Positions 54,869-63,900 of a DNA stretch of 64,000 nucleotides are shown here, piece by piece. The notes below the pieces were generated by a model, which did not search any database, was not told where the DNA came from, and was given only the letters and a program-made list of their open reading frames with translations. Made by a program: the position numbers and the translations under genes. Each line of letters starts with the position of its first letter. Positions within the stretch are counted from its first letter, which is position 1. This DNA comes from Martinezella calliandrae (GTDB lineage Bacteria; Pseudomonadota; Alphaproteobacteria; Rhizobiales; Rhizobiaceae): assembly GCF_030272695.1 (NCBI RefSeq), contig NZ_JARFYN010000015.1, positions 62,001-126,000 on the forward strand, read 5' to 3'.

Positions 54869-55654
54869 TCATCCAACCTCCTGCAGACCGAATTTGCCCT
54901 TCTGCGGAACCTTCTGAAGCACCATCGGCTTGGACAGCAGGAAGCCCTGCCCATGCGTCGCGCCGCTCGAACGAGCCGCCTCCAGTTGTGTCTCGGTCTC
55001 GATCCCCTCGACGACAACCAGGGGCGCGATGCAGGATGCAAAACCGACCATGTGAAACAGGCTGTCGCGGCCATCGCGGCCCGGCCTAATATCGCGGACG
55101 AAAGACGCATCAATCTTGACGATGTCGGCTGACACCTGCAGCAACTGCGCGGGTGTCGCAAAGTCCGTGCCGAAATCATCGATCGCGACGCGGCAACCGA
55201 GTCCGCGAATCATTTTCAACCGATCGACCGCAGAGCCGATAAGCGGATAGCTCTCGGTAACTTCGACAATGAGCCGCGAGGCAAGCGCGGGCTGGCGGGT
55301 GAGACGACCAAAAATATTGGTGAATCGACCCGACGCGGATAAATTCGCGACGGAGAGATTGCAGCCAAGTATAAGTGTCGCATCCGCTGCCAAAGCAGAC
55401 AGAACCATGTCCAAGATGCGATAATCGAGATCGAACCGGCCGTTCAGTCGCCCCAACCGCGGCACGAAACTACCCGCAGCGTGAACGACACCCTCGGCAT
55501 CCGTGAGACGTGCCAGACCCTCGGCATAGAGAACTTCTTCGGTGTTTTCGACATTGTGGATCCCTTGCGCGACAAAGCTGAGGCCGCCTTTGGCAATTGC
55601 CTTTGACATCAGAGCGTTATGCCCTCTTCCAGTTCGATTTGCTCTATCGGCCAT
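54869..55654 (-). CDS. EAL-domain cyclic-di-GMP phosphodiesterase-like protein
   Basis: 261 residues from ATG 55654, with GGAGG 5-9 bases upstream (MADRANRTGRGHNALMSKAI). A stand-alone EAL domain. The signature EAL is EGL here (LYAEGLARL), but Asn in CNLSVANL, EVTES, AIDDFGTDFATPAQLL, VKIDASFV, VVEGIETETQ and QGFLLSKP keep the usual metal- and substrate-contacting residues. Likely degrades c-di-GMP to pGpG, or binds it if inactive. No GGDEF, PAS or membrane segments. Confidence 0.85.
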   Translation of the reverse strand: MADRANRTGRGHNALMSKAIAKGGLSFVAQGIHNVENTEEVLYAEGLARLTDAEGVVHAAGSFVPRLGRLNGRFDLDYRILDMVLSALAADATLILGCNLSVANLSASGRFTNIFGRLTRQPALASRLIVEVTESYPLIGSAVDRLKMIRGLGCRVAIDDFGTDFATPAQLLQVSADIVKIDASFVRDIRPGRDGRDSLFHMVGFASCIAPLVVVEGIETETQLEAARSSGATHGQGFLLSKPMVLQKVPQKGKFGLQEVG

Positions 55655-56024
55655 CAAGCCTCCATCGGCAGCGAACAGGAAAGCCTAAAGTAGATCCGAC
55701 GTCTGAAAATGACGCAAGCAGGCTGGGAATGTGGCTTCTGGTGCCCAAAACCTGCCTTTTCCATCTCCCGGCCCCTAACTCAAAGTAACTAGAGTTTCCC
55801 TTCACGAAGCAGAATATGTCGCCTTAAAGCGACAAATCACCCAGAATCAATATATTCCTAATATGTAAACTAGTATCTCTTAACATTCAATTGAAGCGCG
55901 TTTTTCCAGTTACTAATTCAATTAGCGGCGAAGCGGGTCCGACGATCTACCTTCGCAAACCGCATGGTCGCTATATTGAGGATGGCGCAGGCGTGCAGGT
56001 TCTTCCGAAACAATGACGGCCTCG
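55655..56024. other. AT-rich intergenic region with palindrome
   Basis: 370 bp with no convincing gene, clearly more AT-rich from 55790 to 55920 than its surroundings. It carries TGTCGC-CTTAAA-GCGACA (55817-55834), a perfect 6-6-6 inverted repeat about 165 bp upstream of the EAL gene, a possible operator. The short frames here have no recognisable features. Confidence 0.5.
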
Positions 56025-56879
56025 TCATTCGGCATAAGCTTTCGCACCGGACAGCGGCAACCAGCCCGTCTGCCTTGCCTCTCGCAGCGCAAGATCGAGC
56101 GGCGGCAGCTCCGCATGCCACAGTCGCTCCCATTCGAGACTCATGACGCCGGCAAAGCAATCGGCAGCCAATGCAGCGATCAGCGCCGGCATCGGAAATT
56201 CGCCAGCGGCGGGGAGAGTGTAGGTGTATGGCAGTTTTCCGCTCGGCTTTGAGACACTATCCTTCACATGAAGATGCCGCGTGTTGCGGCGCAGATGCTT
56301 CCAGATCTCTAGCGGATCCTGCCCGCCTTTCCGCCATGTATGATGGGTGTCCCAGAGGAGCGCGCAGTCCGGCGCCGCTTCCAGGAAGCGGGCGAGCGGG
56401 TCCGGGTGCACGAGAAAGTCGTGCGTCTCTACTATGATATCAGATAAAAAACCTTCGCGGCGAGCAGTCTCGCGCCACCACTCCAGCGTCGACAGCGCCT
56501 CGGAAAGTTCGCCGGCATCGCCTGTGCTGCCGCCATCGAAGACGCGCAGCGATTTTATCCCTGCAGCCTCAGCCCAGGGGAGATAGCGCAGAAACTCTTC
56601 TTTTGCTTGCTGCGTGGCACCGACAAGGCGCATCGACGTATTGAGTGCGCAAACGGCGACAGGAGAATGCTCAAGGGCACGAACAAGACCGGCCGGCGTG
56701 CCGAACCGTTCGGCGAAATAGGCCGGCAGATCAATCATGCCGCCGAGCGCGCGAATTTCGACGGCGTCAACACCGTGGTGCGCTGCCAGCACTAGGACCT
56801 CGTCCAGCTCCAGCTCCGCGCATCCCAATGTCGAAAATGCCAGGGTCATACGTGTGGTTTTGAGAGCACCGGCTGCCAC
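56025..56879 (-). CDS. Sugar phosphate isomerase/epimerase family protein (AP endonuclease 2-like TIM barrel)
   Basis: 284 residues from GTG 56879, which has GGAGG 8 bases upstream; ATG 56849 (MTLAFSTLGCAEL) would give 274 residues but lacks a site. TIM-barrel motifs: LAAHHGVDAVEIRALGG, VCALNTSMRLVGAT, LRVFDGGSTGD, IVETHDFLVHPDP (metal Glu and His), ALLWDTHHTWRKGG, TRHLHVKDSVSKPSG and VMSLEWERLWH. The Glu/Asp/His/Glu set fits a divalent metal isomerase such as a xylose-isomerase-like or inosose dehydratase-like enzyme. Substrate unknown. A 19-bp palindrome lies upstream. Confidence 0.82.
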   Translation of the reverse strand: MAAGALKTTRMTLAFSTLGCAELELDEVLVLAAHHGVDAVEIRALGGMIDLPAYFAERFGTPAGLVRALEHSPVAVCALNTSMRLVGATQQAKEEFLRYLPWAEAAGIKSLRVFDGGSTGDAGELSEALSTLEWWRETARREGFLSDIIVETHDFLVHPDPLARFLEAAPDCALLWDTHHTWRKGGQDPLEIWKHLRRNTRHLHVKDSVSKPSGKLPYTYTLPAAGEFPMPALIAALAADCFAGVMSLEWERLWHAELPPLDLALREARQTGWLPLSGAKAYAE

Positions 56880-56957
56880 CTTCGCTTCCTCCGCTATCTG
56901 AATATGAATAGATGGCGTTCGCCGACGCGATGCCCGTCGAAGACACAAACCAGGCGC

Positions 56958-56976
56958 CCATTTAGTAACTAAATGG
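56958..56976. promoter_or_regulatory. 19-bp perfect palindrome upstream of the isomerase gene
   Basis: CCATTTAGTAACTAAATGG is a perfect inverted repeat around a central A, 79 bp upstream of the isomerase-like GTG. The TTTAGT-type half-sites resemble those of ROK/XylR- and LacI-family sugar regulators; no such regulator gene is adjacent. Probable operator for the isomerase gene. Confidence 0.65.
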
Positions 56977-57304
56977 ATAATTATGAAGCTTCGGTTGAGC
57001 GTCAAGAGCTTGGCGAGCAACATTCTTTTTCGCCAGAGCGATACCGGTACCGCCGGCCGCACGCCTGGCGCGATCGAGGTCTCCATTTTGCTTGTCATGC
57101 TTCCCGCAAGGGAACTCTGCCACCTTTTCAAATGCGCGGATCGACGCCGTCTGTGATTTTATCGAGGGCTGGGAACATTCCCCGCAAATGATGGTTTTCA
57201 GACGGGGACCGAGGGCGCGAGACAAAGGCGCCGGCGTCCACCCGAGCGCTACATTCATCCAGTTAAGATTTCCGAAGCCATCCATTGATGAGAAGGAGAC
57301 CATA

Positions 57305-57517
57305 ATGCCGACCGAGCAAGGACATGAGTGGATTAAAAAACGTGCGTATTCTCTTTGGGAAGAAGCAGGCCGTCCCAACGGCCGCGACCAGGATCATTGG
57401 AATCAGGCTGTTGCCGAACGGGAAGATCTCGAGCGAACACAGGCGTCCTCGGACGGCAAGGAAATCCTGGTGAAATACAATAAAAAGGCCGGCCCCGGTA
57501 AAAAAGCCAAGGGTTAG
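57305..57517 (+). CDS. DUF2934 small protein
   Basis: 70 residues from ATG 57305 (MPTEQGHEWIKKRAYSLWEE), with GAGAAGGAGA 5-14 bases upstream; the frame upstream to 57092 has no site. WIKKRAYSLWEEAGRPNGRD followed by HWNQAVAERE is the DUF2934 core; the tail is Lys/Gly-rich (KKAGPGKKAKG). Small, basic, cytoplasmic; function unknown, common in rhizobia. Confidence 0.85.
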   Translation: MPTEQGHEWIKKRAYSLWEEAGRPNGRDQDHWNQAVAEREDLERTQASSDGKEILVKYNKKAGPGKKAKG

Positions 57518-57908
57518 TCGCTCTCCAAATCAAACGACACTGACTTCGTTCGGTCGATAGCTTCAACGCGACCACCCAAATACGGTGATCGTCGATCACC
57601 GGACGTTCGATCCGTCTCTCCGATCGCGACGTTGAGGAAACCTCGGAAGCCTGATCGCCTAAAGACTTGTGTTTTCTGAAGCCGCCACGCCGTGCAGCGA
57701 TAATTTTCGCGCTTGCGCAGAGCAATCACGGACCGCCCACCAACCAGATCAGTCGTGAGGGATCAACTACAGGTTCAGGCAAGCCCGTTTGCGTACTCAG
57801 CGTTTTCAAGAGGATGGACTTGAGTGGCCGATGCTCCGTCAGAGCTTGGCCAGGCAAGCCATCCGCTGGCTGTTGGAACGTTGGACTTAACGTTTAGGAT
57901 TTGCGGAC
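57518..57908. other. Intergenic region upstream of the giant repeat gene
   Basis: 391 bp with no convincing gene. CGGTGATC-GTC-GATCACCG (57583-57601) is a perfect 8-3-8 inverted repeat, a candidate operator or short terminator. Short frames (for example 57667-57897) lack codon bias and homology and end just before the giant gene. The promoter of the giant gene should lie here. Confidence 0.5.
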
Positions 57909-60900
57909 ATGACCTCGATCGTTTCTTCGCTGAACGCCAATCAGATTAGATATCTTTCGACGGCGGCGGTCGCAGCCTGGTCAACCGACGATGTGGCTTC
58001 GCTTACCACAGCTCAAATCAAAGCGCTTTCTTCAGCTCAAATCGCAGCTTTGGATACGGAAGATGTCAAAGTCCTCGACACCGGGCAGTTAAGCGCCATT
58101 TCACAAGGCGCCATAGTTGGTTTGACGCTGGATCAGTTGAGCGTTCTCGATAAGTACGCCATCGAAGGTCTGAGTTCGAGCCAGGTTTCGGCGCTCACCA
58201 CCACACAGGTTCATGCGCTAACGACGGATCAGGCGGAGGCCTTGACCTCATCTCAGGTCAGCGCTCTCAAAGTGACACAACTTGCAGCCCTGACTGCCGA
58301 CGACATTGCGACGTTCTCGACTGCCGATATCGCGGCGATCGCCAGCAAATCCGTCTCGGGCCTAAGCACGGCGGCGATCGCGGCGCTTTCCACCGATCAG
58401 ATCGCCGCATTGACGACGGCACAGCTCAACGCTCTCAAAGCAACGCAACTCCAGGCCATGAGCACCGATCAGATCGGGACCCTGTCGACCGCTCAGATTG
58501 CTGCCCTGAGCACCGGAGCGATTGCCGGCCTGACCACCGACCTGATCGCGGCCTTGAGCCGTGATCAGGTTAGGGCCTTGTCGCCGACACAGGTGAGGTC
58601 GCTGGGTCCGACGCAGCTTGCGGCCCTGAGTGCGGAAAACATAGCGGCATTGTCGACCGCGGATATCGCGGCAATCACGAACAAAGCCGTGCCCGGCTTG
58701 AGCACGGAAATCATCGCGGGGCTCTCCACAGATCAGATCGCTGCCCTAAGCACCAGCGCGATTGCAAGCCTGACGACCGATCAGATCGCGGCCTTTAGCC
58801 CTGATCAGGTCGAAGTCCTGTCGCCAACACAGGTCAAGGTGTTGGGTTCGGCACAGCTCTCGGCGTTCAGTAAGGAGGACCTGGCGACCTTCTCGACTGC
58901 CGATATCGCCGCAATCACCAACAGAGCCATCCCAGGCTTGAACACGGATATTATCGCATCACTTTCCGCCGATCAGATCGCCGCCCTGAGCACCAGCGCG
59001 ATTGTAAGCCTAACGACCGATCAGATCGCGGCCTTGAGCCCTGATCAGGTCGAAGCCCTGTCGCCAAACCAGGTCAAGGTGTTGAGTTCGGCGCAGGTCG
59101 CGGCCTTGAGTGCGGAAGACCTAGCGACATTCTCCACCGCCGATATCGCGGCAATCGCGAACAGGGCCATCCCAGGCCTGAGCACGCATGTTATCGCAGA
59201 GCTCTCCGTCGATCAGATCGCTGCATTGACAACGGTTCAGATCAGCGTTCTCAAGACGACGCAAGTCGCCGCCATGAGCGCCGGCCAGGTAGGGGCGCTG
59301 TCGCCAGCACAGGTGATGTCGCTCAGTTCGACGCAGCTCGCGGCCATGAGCCCGGAAGACATAGCGACTTTCTCCACCGCCGATATCGCGGCGATCGCGG
59401 GCAAAGCCATCCCGGGCTTGAGCGCGGACGCTATCGCAGGGCTCTCCGTCGATCAGATCGCAGCACTGACGACGATTCAGATCGTTGCGCTCAAGACGAC
59501 GCAGATCGCGGCCTTGAGCACCGATCAGGTCGAAGCCCTTTCACCGGCACAGGTCATGGCACTGAACTCCGCACAACTAGCAGCCCTGAGCACGGAGGAC
59601 CTGGCGACCTTCTCCGCCGCCGACATGGCGGCTATCACAGGCAAAGCTATGCCGGGCCTGAGTACGGAAATCATCGCGAGGCTCCCCCCCAATCAGATTG
59701 CGGCATTGACGACCGCCCAGCTCGCAGCGCTCAAGGCAACGCAACTCCAGGTCCTGAGCACCGATCAGATCGGGGCCCTGTCGACCGCTCAGATTGCTAG
59801 TTTGGGTACTGCCGCTATTTCAGGTCTGACGACCGATCAGATCGCCGTGTTGAGCGCCGATCAGGTCGGGGCCCTGTCGTCGGCGCAAGTAAAGTTGCTG
59901 AGTTCGACGCAACTTGCGGTGCTCACCCCGGAAGATATAGCAATGTTCTCGCCAGCGGATATCGCTGCGATCAGCAGCAAAGCCATGCCGGGCTTGAGCA
60001 CTGATGCGATGGCAGCGCTTTCCAACAATCAGATTGCCGCATTGACGCCGGTTCAGATCGCTGCCCTTAAAACATCGCAACTCCAGGCCCTGAGCACCGA
60101 TCAGGTCAAGGCTCTTTCGTCGGCCCAGGTGAGATCGTTGAGTTCGACGCAGCTCACCGCCCTGAGTGCGGAGGACATAGCGACCTTCTCGACTGCCGAT
60201 ATAGCCGCAATTACGAACAAAGCCATGCCGGGCATGGGGACGGATGCGATCGCGGGTCTGACCACGGCTCAGATCGCTGCCCTAAGCACCAGCGTGATCG
60301 CGAGCCTGACGACCAATCAGATCGCAGCCTTGAGCACCGCTCAGGTCGCGGCCCTGTCCTCGACGCAGGTGAAATCATTAAGTTCGGCGCAAGTTGCCGC
60401 CTTGAGCGCGGAGGATATAGCCACCTTTTCCATGGCCGATATCACGGCGATCACGGGCGTAGCCATGTCGGGCCTGCGCACGGACATTATCGCTGGGCTC
60501 TCCGTCGATCAGATCGCTGCACTGACGACGGCTCAGATCGCCTCGCTCAAGACGACGCAGATCGCAGCCATGAGCACCGGCCAGGTCGAAGCTCTATCCT
60601 CAGCGCAGGTGAAGTCGCTGAGTTCGGCGCAACTTGCGGCCCTGAGCCCGGAAGACATAGCGACCTTCTCCGCCGCCGATATCGCGGCGATCACCAGCAA
60701 GGCCGTGCCGGGCTTGAGCACGGACGCGATGGCGGTGCTTTCCACCAGTCAGATAGCCGCGTTGACGACGGCTCAGATCGCAGCCCTCAAAACGACGCAG
60801 CTCGCGGCCTTGAGCACGGACCAGATCGAGGTCCTGTCTCCGTCACAAGTGACGTCTCTGAGTTCGACGCAGCTTGCGGCTCTGAGCAGTGAGGACATAG

Positions 60901-63900
60901 CGACGTTCTCGACTGCGGATGTTGCGGCGATCGACAGTAAAGCCATGCCGGGCTTGAGCACGGACACTGTCGCAGCACTTTCCTCCGATCAGATCGCCGC
61001 GTTGACGACGGCCCAGCTCAATGCGCTTAAGGCGACGCAACTCCAGGCCTTGAACGCCGATCAGATCAAGGCCCTGCCGACCGCCCGGATTGCTGCCCTG
61101 AGCACCAGCGCGATTGCCGGCCTGACCGCCGATCAAATCGACGCCTTGAGCACCGATCAGGTCGAAGCCCTGTCCTCGACGCAGGTCAAGGTGCTGAGTT
61201 CGGCACAATTGGCGGCCCTGAGCCCTGAGGATATAGCAACGTTTTCGACCGCCGATATCGCGGCGATCACAAACGGAGCCATGCCGGGCCTGAGCGACGA
61301 AGCGATCGCTGCGTTGACCACAGCGCAGATCGCCGCCCTGAGCACCGGCGCGATTGCCGGCCTGACGGCCGATCAAATGGAAGCCTTGAGCCCTAATCAA
61401 GTCGAGGCTCTGTCGTCGTCGCAGGTTAAGGTGTTGAGCTCTGGACAACTAGCGGCCCTGAGTGGGGAGGACATAGCGACATTCTCGACCGCCGATATCG
61501 CGGCGATCACGAACAAAGCCATGCCGGGCTTGAACACGGATATCATCTCAGCTCTGGACAAAGATCAGCTCGCCGCCCTGAGCACCAGCGCCGTTGCAAG
61601 CCTGACGACCGACCAGATCGAAGCCTTAAATAGCAATCAGGTCGGCCTCCTGTCGGCCGCGCAGGTCAAGGCGTTGGGTTCGGCACAAGTCGCTGCTTTG
61701 GGCGACGATGTTGCAGCCCTGTCTACCGATCAGATTGCCTTGTTGAGCGCATCGGGGGTTACTGGCCTGACCGCCGATCAGATTGCTGACCTGAGCATGG
61801 GGCAGGTCAATGCCTTGACCACTGCCCAGATCGGCGCGCTTAGCTCGAGGCAGGTTGCGGCACTGAGCACGGGTGACGTGGCATCGCTATCTGCAGCCCA
61901 GATTGCCGCATTGAGCACCTCCGGCGTCGCCGGACTTTCGACCAGTCAGGTCGCCGCTCTGAGCACCGGCCAGATTTCGGCTTTATCCAGCAAGCAGATG
62001 GCAGCGCTGAGCTCGACGCAAGTTGCCGCAATGAGCACAGACGACATAACCGCTCTTTCAACAAACCAAATTGCCTCTTTGAGCACCTCCGGCATCGCTG
62101 GATTAAATTCCCAGCAGCTGGCGACCCTCAGCACCAGTCAAGCCGAAGCCTTGACGACTGCCCAGGTCGGCAATCTCCAATCCACGCAGATCAAGGTGCT
62201 GGGACCGGACGACATAGCAACCTTCACGACCAAGGATATTGCCGCGATCAGTTCGAGTGCGATTCCGGGATTGTCGACAGACGCCATAGCCTCGCTGACG
62301 ACGGCCCAGATCGCCGCGCTGAGCACGCAAGCCATCAGCGCGCTGAGCACCTTGCAGATCGCAGCCATGAGCACCGCCCAGGTGGAGGCCTTAACGAATA
62401 CCCAGGTCGGCGCGCTCAGCTCGAAACAGATTGCGGCCCTCAGCACGGCCGATATCGCAACGTTCTCGACAAAAGACATTGCCGCGATCAGTTCGAATGC
62501 CATCTCCGGCTTGTCGACAGACACGGTCGCGTCCCTGTCAGCGGCTCAGATCGCCGCGCTGAGTACGGCAGACATTAGCGCGCTGAGCACGAAGCAGATC
62601 GCAGCCCTCAGCGCCCTACAGGTCGAGGCCTTGACCAGTGCGCAGGTCGGCACTCTCAGTTCCACCCAGCTTTCAGTTCTGGAGCCGGACGATATAGCAA
62701 CCTTCACGACCAAGGACATTGCTGCGATCAGCGCAAGTGCGATCCAGGGCTTGTCGACAGACACCATAGCGTCCTTGACTGCAGCTCAGATCGCAGCGCT
62801 GAGCACGGCAGGCGTCAGGGGACTGAGCACCAAACAGATCGCCGCCCTCAGCGCCGATCAGGTGGATGCCCTGACCAATGTCCAGGTCGGCGCCCTTACA
62901 TCGAAACAGATCGCAGCCATGAGCACAGGCGACATCGCCTCGCTTTCGGCAAGCCAAATAGCTTCTCTGGGCACGGCCGGCATATCAGGCCTGACCACCG
63001 ATCAAATTGCAGTCCTCAGTATCGATCAGGTCGAAGCGCTGACCAGCGCCCAGGTCGGCGCGCTCAGCTCGAAGCAAATTGCAGCCCTCAGTGCGCAGGA
63101 TCTGGATACCTTTACCCCCGCCGAAATGGCCGCGATCAGTTCTAGCGCGGTTCAAGGCCTGTCGACGGCAACGATCAGGTCGCTGGCGCCTGCCCAGATC
63201 GCAGCCCTTGGCTCAGCGGCAATATCGAGCCTGACGACCGATCAGATCGCGGTCCTCAGCACCGACCAAGTGGATGCCCTGACTAGCGCCCAGATCGGTG
63301 CCCTCAGCTCGAAACAGATCGCAGCCATGAGCATAGGCGACATCGCCTCGCTTTCGACGGACCAGATAGCCTCTCTCGGCACCGCGGGCATATCTGGCAT
63401 AACCACCGATCAGATCGCCGCCCTCAACATCGATCAGGTCGAAGCGCTGACCAGCGCTCAGGTCGGCGCCCTCAACTCGAAGCAGATTGCAGCCCTCGGC
63501 CCCGGCAATCTGGATACCTTCACCCCCGCCGAAATGGCTGCAATCAGTTCTAGCGCGGTCCAGGGCCTGTCCACGACGACAATCGGCTCGCTGACGGCGG
63601 CCCAGGTCGCAGCTCTTGGCACAGCGGCCATATCCGGGCTGACGACCGATCAGATCGCTGCGCTCAGCACCACCCAGGTGGATGCCCTGACTAGCGCCCA
63701 GGTCGGCGTGCTGAGCTCGAAACAAATTGCAGCCCTCAGCACGAACGACATTGCTTCGCTGTCGCCGGAGCAGGTAGCGGCGCTCGGCACCGCAGGCATA
63801 TCCGGTCTGACCACCGATCAGATCGCCACACTTAACATCGATCAGGTCGAGGCCCTGACCAGTGCCCAGGTCGGCGCCCTCAGTTCGAAACAGATTGCGG

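Noticed and set aside
57667..57897. 76-codon plus-strand frame just upstream of the giant gene
   Set aside because: No ribosome binding site, no family features; it covers the expected promoter region.
59820..63725. Several minus-strand frames of 60-200 codons inside the giant repeat gene
   Set aside because: They are complements of the 24-nt repeat, which is open on the other strand because of its periodic codon use; the plus-strand frame is unbroken for over 6 kb.
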